Source of the DNA: Opitutia bacterium
GTDB lineage: Bacteria; Verrucomicrobiota; Verrucomicrobiia; Opitutales; Opitutaceae
DNA length: 33,178 nucleotides
Assembly (NCBI GenBank): GCA_025360615.1
Contig: JANYBX010000357.1
Location: forward strand, 1-33,178
Reading direction: 5' to 3'
This document shows positions 8,497 to 16,669 of this stretch, one piece after another (the first letter of the stretch is position 1; the number at the start of each line of letters is the position of its first letter). The notes under the pieces were generated by a model. That model was not told the DNA's origin and ran no database searches. It saw only the letters and a program-made list of their open reading frames with translations. The position numbers and the translations under genes were made by a program.

Positions 8497-8890
8497 AAAG
8501 ACGCTGCAGCCACTGCCGGCACGCTCCCTCCAAAAAACACCGACGCCACTGCCGCATCAGCCGCCACCCCCTTCCGCTGGCTCGTCGAGGAATTCCGCGT
8601 GAGCCTCTTCGCGCAGGAACTCGGCACCGCCGAGCCGGTGTCCACCGTGAAACTCGACCGCGCCCTCGCCGAGTTGCACTCCGCTCCGCGCACCCACGCC
8701 ACGCCAGCGACGAAAGCCGTTCCCAAGAGCGACCCCGCCGCCGCCAAACTTCCGGTCAACGTGATGCCTCTCACCTCGGAAAAAAAATCCACCCCGCTCA
8801 AAAACCTCAGCGCGCTCGACAAGCTGTTTTCGCGCTGAGATTCACGGCTCTCAGGAGCATTTTCGCCCGTGAAGAACGGATTCGTTCCGC

Positions 8891-10033
8891 TTAAACCACC
8901 GGATACGCCTGCGCGATGCGCGTGCCCATCTTGTGATGAACGTTGGGCTGCGCGGTGAAGCTCACGTTCGACGCGGCTTCGAAGAGGACGATGATATCGG
9001 AGCCGCCGAATTGAAAATAGGAAAGCTCCTCGCCTTTGCGCACGGTCACGCCGACTTCGGCGGTTAGGATGACCGAGGATACCTGACACATCCCGATGGG
9101 CAGCACGGCGACGAGCCCGATGGGAGTTTCCAGCACGATCAAACCGCGGGCTTGCGCGAACTGATAGCCCGCGTTGTCCGGGGCGTCGAAATTTCTCCGC
9201 GGGTGCAGCGTATGCCCGCCTGCCCCGTCAGGCACCGCTTCCACCTCCAAATAAACCTGGCCGGGAATCACGCGGGCTTCGAGGACCCGGCCGCCGACCG
9301 GGGCGTGCTGCCGGTGGTAGTCGGTGGGGCTGAGAAAAGCGTGCATGAAAAGACCGCCCATGAAGCGATCCTTGTAGGGGCTGCCTTCGAGAAGTTCGCT
9401 GATTTTCCAGTGCAGGTTTTTGACCGTCACGTGGGAGTCAGGCCGGATTTCCCATTGCCCGGCGAAGGTGGAATCGGCGGGTGAAACCACCACCGTTTGA
9501 TCCGCGATGGCGGCGACGGGGCGATAGCCCGGCTTGGGGAGGCGCGCGAAAATCTGATTGAAAGATTTCCAGCCGCCATGGGGCCGGAGATACTCGCGCA
9601 TGTTGTAGTTGGGAGAATCGTAGAACGATTTCTCCGACTCGGGCGTGAGCGATTCCGGCGTATCAAGAAAAGCGCCCATGGCGTTCGCGTAGGTCACGAG
9701 CCATTGGGAAAAGGTCGTCAATGGCTGGGCCTTGTCGTGGGGGACGACCTTGTTTTGCAGCGAGAGGACCGGCTCCTGATCGACGATGAAATAGAATGCG
9801 CACAGGTGATCGTAGATGCTCTTGCCCGGGAAATTCTCCGAGGGCACCCAATAGAGGAAGCGGTTGATCCAATCGAGATACTGGGCGAGGTCCGTGATGT
9901 CCTTCAGCAGCGGCACGTTTTTGTCATGCGCGCGCTTGATCGCCGTTTGAAAATCTTTCTCCCAGTGATTTTTGGCGATGAGGCCGATCAATTCCTGAAC
10001 GACGGGATGAGACGTTTTTTTGACGGTGGGCAT
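8891..10033 (-). CDS. Phosphatidylserine decarboxylase homologue with PsiD-type N-terminal domain
   Basis: This 380-residue protein has two parts. Residues about 45-165 (DWINRFLYWVPSE, KSIYDHLCAFYFIVDQ, GWKSFNQIFARLPKPGYRP) resemble the PSDC domain found in front of PsiD-like decarboxylases. Residues about 175-375 are the PSD catalytic domain, with HAFLSPTDYHRQHAP (231-245), ETPIGLVAVLPIGM and FGGSDIIVLFE. Ser345 of the GGS motif is where the family cleaves itself to make the pyruvoyl cofactor. No membrane segment or signal peptide is seen. Substrate: phosphatidylserine, or an aromatic amino acid as in fungal PsiD; the sequence does not decide. ATG 10033 gives the natural start, because upstream codons in the long open frame do not resemble the family. 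The gene stands alone and converges with the hrpA remnant. Confidence 0.87.
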   Translation of the reverse strand: MPTVKKTSHPVVQELIGLIAKNHWEKDFQTAIKRAHDKNVPLLKDITDLAQYLDWINRFLYWVPSENFPGKSIYDHLCAFYFIVDQEPVLSLQNKVVPHDKAQPLTTFSQWLVTYANAMGAFLDTPESLTPESEKSFYDSPNYNMREYLRPHGGWKSFNQIFARLPKPGYRPVAAIADQTVVVSPADSTFAGQWEIRPDSHVTVKNLHWKISELLEGSPYKDRFMGGLFMHAFLSPTDYHRQHAPVGGRVLEARVIPGQVYLEVEAVPDGAGGHTLHPRRNFDAPDNAGYQFAQARGLIVLETPIGLVAVLPIGMCQVSSVILTAEVGVTVRKGEELSYFQFGGSDIIVLFEAASNVSFTAQPNVHHKMGTRIAQAYPVV

Positions 10034-10266
10034 GAGGTTTCGGGAGCGAAAGTGAGGAGAAGGAATTCCGTTTCCCACCGGTGAGAACGGTGTGCTCTCC
10101 ACGGTGGAAAACGGATTTAAGCGGTGGGATGAGGACCAGATGATTCCCGAGGCGTGGTGCCGGCCGAAAATCGCCTGACCCACTCCAAAGCGAAATATCC
10201 CGCGCAATGGGGCCATGCGTTCGGCTTTTTTCAGTTCGGCCACTTCAACCCACGCCCGCACGAATC

Positions 10267-10422
10267 CTAGCCCTGCCGCTTGGCCGCACCGTATTCCAGC
10301 TCGGACAACACGTCCGAAGAAAGCCGGCAGAAGCGCAAGTTCTCCTCCGGCTTCTCCCTCACCCGCTCGTCTTCTCCGCGGAGGTAACGCGAAAATACAT
10401 TCGTGTCGGGCAGATAGATCAC
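10267..10422 (-). pseudogene. Truncated VapC-type PIN-domain toxin
   Basis: The 51-residue product starts VIYLPDTNVFSRYLRG and continues to SELEYGAAKRQG, which is the N-terminal third of VapC toxins (RNases of about 130 residues), including the first catalytic Asp (LPDTNVF) and the ELEYGAAKR helix. It stops at TAG (10267-10269). No continuation of the PIN domain with its later acidic residues was found in the other frames up to the decarboxylase gene. The GTG start overlaps the stop of the upstream small gene (GTGA), the usual coupling of toxin-antitoxin pairs. It is likely an inactive relic. Confidence 0.72.
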
Positions 10423-10568
10423 TGCTCAGACAGCCGCAGCTGTTCGACCGACGGAAAGTCCGGGCACGCACCATAGAGTTTGGCGAGCGCCTTGACTCGT
10501 TTCGCTTCCGTTTTCGGATCGAGAATGAGCAGCCCGCGTCCGGTCTTTTCGATCTGAACCGTGGCCAT
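10419..10568 (-). CDS. Putative antitoxin upstream of truncated VapC
   Basis: A 49-residue product (starts MATVQIEKTGRGLLILDP, ends SVEQLRLSEQ) whose stop overlaps the GTG start of the PIN-domain toxin remnant. By position it is the antitoxin of the pair. It lacks an obvious AbrB, ribbon-helix-helix or helix-turn-helix pattern, so the family is uncertain. The Lys-rich central segment (EAKRVKALAKLYG) is probably helical. With a broken toxin it may be decaying. Confidence 0.55.
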   Translation of the reverse strand: MATVQIEKTGRGLLILDPKTEAKRVKALAKLYGACPDFPSVEQLRLSEQ

Positions 10569-10702
10569 GTGATGACGGCGTAGCGACAGAGCCGGCTGTC
10601 AACGGAGGCAAAGCTCGCCAAACTCGAACCGGGAACCGGCGTCCTCGCGCTTGGTCGGTTAATTCGCACCGGCAACATTATCTCATAACCCGCCCACCCA
10701 TC

Positions 10703-10882
10703 ATGAAGGAAAGCACACGCGACAAAATCAAGGGCCTCGCCAAGCAAGCCAAGGGAAAGGTGGAGGTGGTGGCCGGCCAACTGGTCGGCAATCTCCGGCT
10801 CAAGGTGCGGGGAGCCGCCCATCAGGAGGAAGGCAAAGTGCAAAAGCGCATCGCGAAATTGAAGAAAGCGCGCGGCCGGTAG
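10703..10882 (+). CDS. CsbD-like small stress protein
   Basis: The 59-residue, very Lys-rich product (MKESTRDKIKGLAKQAKGKV, then AHQEEGKVQKRIAKLKKARGR) has the spacing of CsbD proteins: a short helix 'KGLAKQAKGKV', then 'GNLRLKVRGAAHQEEGKVQK'. CsbD genes are induced by general stress in many bacteria; the molecular role is unknown. It is too short for most ORF filters. It stands alone on the plus strand between the toxin-antitoxin remnant and the DUF1592 operon. Confidence 0.7.
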   Translation: MKESTRDKIKGLAKQAKGKVEVVAGQLVGNLRLKVRGAAHQEEGKVQKRIAKLKKARGR

Positions 10883-11129
10883 TCGGTGGACCGCAGGGCC
10901 GCGCGCCATGCTCGGCGAGCCCGCGCCGGCATGGTCGCGAGACTGAAAAAAACTCCAGCGGTGAACTCGCCCCGCTCCCCATGCTCCGTCACCGCGGCGG
11001 TGAGCTGGGTCAGCCGGTGCCGGGGCGGCCGGCATTTTCTTTACGGTTCGAGCAGCCCCACGCATCTTTTTTCACCCCGATACGACTCCCACCTCCGTGT
11101 GCTGTCGTCGCGATGTTGCGAGTTACCCC

Positions 11130-13550
11130 ATGCCCCTTTTGCCCGAGTCGACGTTTGAGCTGGTGCGCGGCGCGTCCGCGGTGCCTTCGCGGGTCGCGCT
11201 AACGTGCCTGTTGGCCGGTCTCGCCGGGCTCTCCGCGCTGGGGGCGGAATCGGGCGCATCGCTCGTTCGCCCCGCCAATCCCACGGCGTCAGCCTTCGAA
11301 AACTATTGTTTCGAATGCCACGATTCGGGCTCAAAAAAGGGCGGGCTCGTGCTCGATGGCATCGCGGGCAACCACCCCGCGAGCGACCCGGAACTCTGGG
11401 AGCGCGTGCTAAAAAAACTCAGCCACCGCCAAATGCCTCCCATCGACGAGGACCGCCCCGACGAGGCCACTTATCAACAACTGGTTTCGCGCATCGCCTC
11501 CTCGCTTGATCGCGCCGCCACGGACCAGCCCAACCCCGGTCGCACCGACACGTTTCGCCGCCTCACGCGCACCGAATATCAGAACGCCATCCGCGATCTC
11601 CTCGCGCTCGACATCGACGCCACCGCGCTCCTGCCCAACGACGAGCCAAGCCACGGTTTCGACAACGTCACGGTGGGCACGCTCTCGCCCACGCTGCTCG
11701 ACCGCTACGTCTCCGCCGCGCAAAAAATCGCCCGCCTCGCCGTCGGCACGCCACGCAAGACGCCCGGCGGGGATACGTTTCGCGTCGCGCCCGATGTCAC
11801 GCAGGAGGAGCACGTCGAGGGCCTGCCGATTGGGACGCGTGGCGGTGCGGCGTTCCCCTACATTTTTCCTCGGGATGGCACCTACGAAATCCAAGTGCGC
11901 CTCGCCCGCGACCGCAACGAACAGGTCGAAGGCCTCAAGAAACCGCACGAGGTCGAGGTGCTGATCGACCGCGCGCGCGTCGCGCTGGAAACGGTCAAGC
12001 CACCCGGCGCCGACAAAAACGCCGAGCGCGTCGACGCCCATCTGAAGTTCCGCGTGCCGGTGAAAGCGGGGCCGCACGACCTTGCCGTCACGTTCCCAAA
12101 AAAACCCTCCGAACTGCTCGAGACCGAGCGCGAGCCGTTCATCGCGCGCTTCAATTATCACCGTCATCCGCGCACCGCGCCCGCGCTCTACCAAGTTTCC
12201 ATCACCGGCCCCTTCGACTCCACCGGCCCCGGTGACACCCCGAGCCGCCGCCTGATTTTCGGCGACGCGAAAATTTCTTCCGCCGCCCCCGTCTCCGACG
12301 AGGCCCGCGCTCGCGCCATCCTCACCCCGCTCCTCCGCCGCGCCTATCGTCGTCCAGTGAACGACGACGACCTCCGCAAGCCCATGCAGTTTTTCCGCGA
12401 GGGCAGCGCCGAGGGCGCGGGCTTCGAAGCCGGCATCGAGAGCGCCCTCAGCGCGATCCTCGTGAGCCCGCGGTTCCTCATTCGCGTCGAGGAAGACCCC
12501 GCCGGCCTCGCGTCCGGCAGCGTTTACCGCATCGGCGATCTCGAACTCGCCTCGCGCCTCTCGTTCTTTCTCTGGAGCAGCCTGCCCGACGACACGTTGC
12601 TCGATGCGGCGGTGCGCGGCGACCTGCGCCAGCCAAAGCTGCTCGAGCAACAAGTCCGCCGCATGCTCGCCGACGAACGCTCGCGCAGCCTCGTCACGAA
12701 CTTCGCGAGCCAGTGGCTCCAGCTCCGAAAACTCGACTCGATCACGCCCGATCTGCGGCTTTTTCCCAATTTCGACGACAACCTCCGCCAGGCGTTCCGC
12801 CAGGAAACCGAACTCTTCTTCGAGAGCATCCTGCGCGAAGACCGCAGCATCACCGATCTGCTCGGCGCCGACTACACGTTCGTGAACGAGCGCCTCGCGA
12901 AACACTACGGCATTCCCCACATCTACGGCAGCCGTTTCCGCCGCGTGTCGTTTGCCGGCGACCCGGCGCGCGAACGCGGCGGCCTGCTGCGCCAGGGCAG
13001 CATTCTCACCGTCACGTCCTACGCCACGCGCACTTCGCCCGTGATTCGCGGCCACTGGATTCTCGCCAACCTCGTCGGCGAGCCGCCGCCACCGCCGCCG
13101 CCCAACGTGCCCGCGCTGGACGACAACACCGTCTCCGCCGCGCTGCCGATTCGCGAGCGCCTCGCCGCCCATCGCGCGAATCCCTCCTGCGCGAGCTGCC
13201 ACGACATCATGGACCCCGTCGGCTTCGCGCTCGAAAATTTCGATGCCGTCGGCCGCTGGCGCACCGCCGAGGAGCACAAGCCGATCGACGCCTCCGGTGG
13301 TCTCCCCGATGGCAGCACGTTCACCGGCGTCGCCGCGCTCGAGCGCGGATTGCTGCAGCGGCCCGAACTTTTCGCCGGCACGGTCAGCGAAAAACTCCTC
13401 ACGTTCGCCCTCGGCCGCGGCGTCGAATCTTACGATGCACCCGCGATCCGCAAAATCGTTCGCCGCGCCCAAGCGGACAATTTCCGCTTCTCGTCCCTGA
13501 TTCTCGGCATCGTCAACAGCACCCCGTTTCAAATGAGGAAATCCCCATGA
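11130..13550 (+). CDS. DUF1592-family multidomain cytochrome c-like secreted protein
   Basis: An 806-residue exported protein of the type abundant in Planctomycetes and Verrucomicrobia. After a signal peptide (ending near GLSALGAES) it has a first haem site YCFECHD (C60, C63, H64; planctomycete-type cytochrome), then DUF1587 (FRRLTRTEYQNAIRDLLALD), a beta-rich carbohydrate-binding-like region (GTYEIQVRLARDRNEQ), DUF1595 (LLRRAYRRPV), DUF1592 (LASRLSFFLWSSLPDD, ADYTFVNERLAKHYG), DUF1588 (RGGLLRQGSILTVTSYATRTSPV) and DUF1585. The second haem site CASCHDIMDP is at C687-H691. ATG 11130 is preferred because the extra residues from 11097 precede the signal peptide. The stop overlaps the next start (ATGA). 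Role unknown; an extracytoplasmic redox or polymer-degradation function is often proposed. Confidence 0.93.
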   Translation: MPLLPESTFELVRGASAVPSRVALTCLLAGLAGLSALGAESGASLVRPANPTASAFENYCFECHDSGSKKGGLVLDGIAGNHPASDPELWERVLKKLSHRQMPPIDEDRPDEATYQQLVSRIASSLDRAATDQPNPGRTDTFRRLTRTEYQNAIRDLLALDIDATALLPNDEPSHGFDNVTVGTLSPTLLDRYVSAAQKIARLAVGTPRKTPGGDTFRVAPDVTQEEHVEGLPIGTRGGAAFPYIFPRDGTYEIQVRLARDRNEQVEGLKKPHEVEVLIDRARVALETVKPPGADKNAERVDAHLKFRVPVKAGPHDLAVTFPKKPSELLETEREPFIARFNYHRHPRTAPALYQVSITGPFDSTGPGDTPSRRLIFGDAKISSAAPVSDEARARAILTPLLRRAYRRPVNDDDLRKPMQFFREGSAEGAGFEAGIESALSAILVSPRFLIRVEEDPAGLASGSVYRIGDLELASRLSFFLWSSLPDDTLLDAAVRGDLRQPKLLEQQVRRMLADERSRSLVTNFASQWLQLRKLDSITPDLRLFPNFDDNLRQAFRQETELFFESILREDRSITDLLGADYTFVNERLAKHYGIPHIYGSRFRRVSFAGDPARERGGLLRQGSILTVTSYATRTSPVIRGHWILANLVGEPPPPPPPNVPALDDNTVSAALPIRERLAAHRANPSCASCHDIMDPVGFALENFDAVGRWRTAEEHKPIDASGGLPDGSTFTGVAALERGLLQRPELFAGTVSEKLLTFALGRGVESYDAPAIRKIVRRAQADNFRFSSLILGIVNSTPFQMRKSP

Positions 13551-14899
13551 TCATCACCAAAAAGGCCCTTCCCCGTCGGACATTTCTGCGCGGCATGGGA
13601 GCCACGCTCGCCCTTCCCCTCCTCGATGCCATGGTGCCCGCCGCGACGGCCGCCACCAAAACCGCCGCGCTCCCCGTGCGCCGGCTCGGCTATGTGTTCA
13701 TGCCGATGGGGTGCGACCAGTCACGTTGGACGCCGCCCGGCACCGACGGGAAACTCGGCGAGCTTTCCCCCATTCTTCAGTCGCTCTCCTCTGTAAAGGA
13801 GCACGTCACCGCGTTCACCAATCTCGAACTTCGCAACGCCTACCCCGGTTCGCACGCCACCTCCAACGCCGCCTTCCTCAGCGCCGCGAAAGCGAAGCAC
13901 ACCGAGAGTTCCGACTACTATCTTGGCACCTCCGCCGACCAACTCGCCGCGCAGCAGATCGGCCGCGAGACGCAGCTCCCCTCCCTCGAACTCTCGATGG
14001 ACATGCTCCAGACGACCGGCCAGTGCGACAACGGCTACGCGTGCGTCTATCAAAACAATCTCTCCTGGTCCTCGCCCACCACGCCGCTCCCTTCCGAGGC
14101 GCACCCGCGCATCGTCTTCGAGCGGCTCTTCGGCGAGGGCGGAAACCTCGCCGAGCGCCGCGCCGTGCTGCGGAAACGCGCGAGCCTCCTGGACTGGGTC
14201 GTCGAGGATCTCGCCAGCCTGAAGCGCGAGCTCGGGCCCCGCGACCAGGCGCGCTTAAGCGAGTATCTCGACACCGTCCGCGAAGTGGAGCGCCGGATCC
14301 AGAAAGCCGAGGCCGATGTCGCCACGAGTGGATTACCCACCGACCTTGAACGCCCGCTCGGCGTCCCCGCCGCCTACGCCGACCACGCCCGGTTGATGTT
14401 CGATCTCCAAGTGCTCGCGATGCAGGGCGACATCACGCGCGTCTGCACCTTCCAGCTCGCGCGCGAGACGAGCAACCGCACCTACGTGGCCGAGACCGGC
14501 GTCGCCGATCCCCACCACCCGCTCTCGCACCACGGCAACGACCCGGAAAAAATCGCGCGCATGGCGAAGATCAACGCGTTCCACGTCTCGCTCTTCGCCT
14601 ACTACCTCGAGCGCCTCAAGGCCACGCCCGACGGCAACGGTTCGCTGCTCGACCACTCGCTCATTCTCTACGGCAGCGGCATCGGCAATCCCAACATCCA
14701 CGATCACACCAATCTCCCCGTCCTCGTCGCCGGCGGCGCGGCCGGCGGCATGAAAGGCGGCCGTCACATCCGCTACACCGAGCCCGTGCCGCTCGCGAAT
14801 CTCCACCTCACGCTCCTCGACAAGGTCGGCGTGAAAATCGATTCGTTCGCCGACAGCACCGGCAAGATGGGCGATTTGTTTTCGCCAGTGACGATCTGA
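13547..14899 (+). CDS. DUF1552-family secreted protein with twin-arginine-like leader
   Basis: This 450-residue protein begins with a leader containing RRTFLRGMGATLALPLLDAM, which suggests Tat export. The body has DUF1552 features: RLGYVFMPMGCDQSRWTPP, SHATSNAAFLSA, DADQ-like repeats of acidic and His clusters such as PHHPLSHHGNDP, and the C-terminal LYGSGIGNPNIHDHTNLPVLVAGG. The last part recalls the alkaline-phosphatase-like DUF1501/1552 fold with metal-binding His/Asp. The start ATG overlaps the DUF1592 stop, so translation is coupled; this pairing is nearly constant in PVC and Acidobacteria genomes. The biochemical activity is unknown. Confidence 0.92.
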   Translation: MIITKKALPRRTFLRGMGATLALPLLDAMVPAATAATKTAALPVRRLGYVFMPMGCDQSRWTPPGTDGKLGELSPILQSLSSVKEHVTAFTNLELRNAYPGSHATSNAAFLSAAKAKHTESSDYYLGTSADQLAAQQIGRETQLPSLELSMDMLQTTGQCDNGYACVYQNNLSWSSPTTPLPSEAHPRIVFERLFGEGGNLAERRAVLRKRASLLDWVVEDLASLKRELGPRDQARLSEYLDTVREVERRIQKAEADVATSGLPTDLERPLGVPAAYADHARLMFDLQVLAMQGDITRVCTFQLARETSNRTYVAETGVADPHHPLSHHGNDPEKIARMAKINAFHVSLFAYYLERLKATPDGNGSLLDHSLILYGSGIGNPNIHDHTNLPVLVAGGAAGGMKGGRHIRYTEPVPLANLHLTLLDKVGVKIDSFADSTGKMGDLFSPVTI

Positions 14900-14902
14900 G
14901 CG

Positions 14903-16366
14903 ATGCCGATGAACCGAATCGTTTTGTTTTTCGCGGTTGGCAGCTTTGCGTTGGCCGCCCCGTCTCCTCTCGCCGACGCGATCGAAAAAAAGGATTTCGC
15001 CTTCGCTCGCACGTTAATCAGCGACACCCACGTCAACGCCGCGCAAGCCGACGGCATGACCGCCCTCCACTGGGCCGCCTACCACGACGACCTCGCGACC
15101 GCTAAACTCCTCCTCGCCGCCGGTGCGAATCCCAAGGCGTCAAACCGCTACGGCGTCACCCCGCTCTCCCTCGCGTGCACGAACGGCGATAGCGCGCTCG
15201 TCGAGCTCCTCCTCGCCGCCGGTGCCGATCCCAACGCTCCCCTCCGCGGCGGCGAGACGCCGCTCATGACCGCAGCGCGCACCGGCCTCCCCGGCCCCGT
15301 CAAAGCCCTGCTCGCGCGCAAAGCCGACGTGAATGCCAAGCTCCCCGGCGGCCAGACCGCGCTCATGTGGGCCGCCGCCGATGGCCATCTCGCCGTCGTC
15401 GAAATGCTCCTCGCCGCCGGCGCCGATTTTCGCACGCCCCTCGACACCGGGTTTACGCCGCTGCTCCTCGCCGTGCGCGCGTGTCACACCGATGTGGTGC
15501 GCGCGCTTCTCCAAGCCGGCATCGACGTCAACGTCGTCGCTGCGCCCGCCAAGACCGTGAACAAGCTCCTGAAAAAAGGCATGGGCCCGCTCACGCTCGC
15601 CGTCGAAAACGGCCACTTCGAACTCGCCTCGCTTCTCCTCGATCTCGGGGCCGACCCCAACGATCTCCGCTCCGGCTACGCCCCGCTGCACACGCTGTCG
15701 TGGATTCGCAAACCTGACATCGGCGAAGACGAAGGCGACCCGATCCCCGAGGACCACGGCAGCGTCACCAGCGAACAGCTGATCCGCAAACTCGTCGCCA
15801 AGGGCGCCAACATTAATCTTCGTCTCACCGGCGGCCCCTCCTCCGGCGGTCGCATCAACCGCAAGGGCTGCACGCCGCTGATGCTCGCGGCCGACACCGC
15901 CGACACTGCGTTCATGAAATTGCTCGTCGAACTCGGCGCCGACCCGACCATCCGCAACATCGACGGTTGCACGCCACTCATGGCCGCCGCCGGCCTCGGC
16001 ACCCGCTCCGTCGAGGAAGAAGCGGGCACCGACCTCGAAGCCGTCGAAGCCTGCGGCTACCTCCTCAGTCTCGGGGCCGACATCAATGCCGTCTCGAATC
16101 TCGGCGACACCGCGATGCACGGCGCGGCCTTCGCAAATTTTCCGAAGGTCATGAAGTTTCTCGATGCGAAGGGCGCGAAAATTGAAATCTGGAATCAGAA
16201 AAACAAAAAAGGCTGGACCCCATTGCTCATCGCCGAAGGCCATCGTTACGGAAATTTCAAACCCAGTTTTGAAACCATTGCCGCGATCAAGGAAGTGATG
16301 CTCGCGCATGATGTCACTCCGCCGCCCCCGACCCCACCGATCCCCGTCAAGGACTACGGAAATTAG
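14903..16366 (+). CDS. Secreted ankyrin-repeat protein
   Basis: A 487-residue protein with a signal peptide (NRIVLFFAVGSFALAAPS) followed by about nine ankyrin repeats of the form DGMTALHWAAYHDDLATAKLLLAAGANP, each ending in an AGADP- or GADI-like turn; a longer loop sits near residues 265-315. The fold is a protein-binding scaffold. It starts 3 bases after the DUF1552 stop, so it is the third gene of the DUF1592-DUF1552 operon. A second ATG at 14909 is possible. By context it may hold or guide the two exported partners, but this is inference. Confidence 0.9.
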   Translation: MPMNRIVLFFAVGSFALAAPSPLADAIEKKDFAFARTLISDTHVNAAQADGMTALHWAAYHDDLATAKLLLAAGANPKASNRYGVTPLSLACTNGDSALVELLLAAGADPNAPLRGGETPLMTAARTGLPGPVKALLARKADVNAKLPGGQTALMWAAADGHLAVVEMLLAAGADFRTPLDTGFTPLLLAVRACHTDVVRALLQAGIDVNVVAAPAKTVNKLLKKGMGPLTLAVENGHFELASLLLDLGADPNDLRSGYAPLHTLSWIRKPDIGEDEGDPIPEDHGSVTSEQLIRKLVAKGANINLRLTGGPSSGGRINRKGCTPLMLAADTADTAFMKLLVELGADPTIRNIDGCTPLMAAAGLGTRSVEEEAGTDLEAVEACGYLLSLGADINAVSNLGDTAMHGAAFANFPKVMKFLDAKGAKIEIWNQKNKKGWTPLLIAEGHRYGNFKPSFETIAAIKEVMLAHDVTPPPPTPPIPVKDYGN

Positions 16367-16669
16367 GACTCGCCCTTGAATTTTTCTTTTCCGGCCCGTC
16401 TCTGAGCGCAGCGAAGAATCCAGCGGGACGTGACCGAGAGTGCGGCGCGTCACCAGCTCCCTCCCGCGCCGCCCGCCAGCGTGAACCCGCTCACGTCGGA
16501 AAAATCCGCTCCGCTGCAAAACCCCAGCGCGCTCGACAAACTGTTTTCACCGCATTTCCGGTCAACGATCCCGACCACATGACTTAGACGATGGGTTTCG
16601 GCGGCTTCGACCGGAAATCGCGTGACAGCCGCCCGATTTATTTTTTTACCTCACCTTTCCCAATTCCAC
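16367..16669. other. Non-coding stretch with hrpA 3'-end ghost
   Basis: About 300 bases without an intact gene. The only recognisable content is the hrpA tail remnant at 16481-16548. An AT-rich block (TTTATTTTTTTACC, 16637-16650) precedes the next gene and could hold its promoter, but no clear -35/-10 pair is obvious. Confidence 0.5.
16481..16548 (+). pseudogene. Ghost of the hrpA 3' end
   Basis: The stretch encodes VNPLTSEKSAPLQNPSALD then KLFS. It parallels the last codons of the hrpA remnant at 8758-8832 (VMPLTSEKKSTPLKNLSALD then KLFS), with only a short deletion and a few substitutions at DNA level. It has no start or upstream HrpA domain. After the shared part the frame continues about ten unrelated codons to TGA. 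It is a small duplicated or displaced fragment. Confidence 0.75.

Larger units (their letters stand above)
7012..8838 (+). pseudogene. hrpA: 5'-truncated hrpA: only the C-terminal DUF3418 region of a DEAH-box RNA helicase
   Basis: The product matches the C-terminal part of HrpA: FLMMEPEDL, then LPLNYAYKPGQADDGVTLDV, WAVPGHLEAKVEHYLKSVPK, LRRLFVPL, and the SLRLAKTPEEAA region. The frame stays open upstream of the ATG at 7096 through the repeat to the transposase stop, with recognisable HrpA-like sequence from about 7033. The helicase core (Walker A, DEAH, RecA folds, roughly 700 residues) is absent. The sequence left of the IS is unrelated to HrpA, so this is a remnant, or at best a free C-terminal domain of about 580 residues from ATG 7096. 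Two palindromic repeat elements are read in frame inside it (8041-8136; 8471 onward), and no internal stop occurs. The 3' tail ends SALDKLFSR and has a ghost copy at 16481-16548. Expression would need a promoter from the IS or repeat. Confidence 0.85.

Noticed and set aside
10034-11065. Upstream extension of the decarboxylase frame to 11065
   Set aside because: The added residues are Arg-rich, unlike the family, and cover the toxin remnant and CsbD-like gene.
11409-13532. Minus-strand open frame of about 700 codons opposite the DUF1592 gene
   Set aside because: Antisense shadow of a gene with two haem motifs and full domain set.
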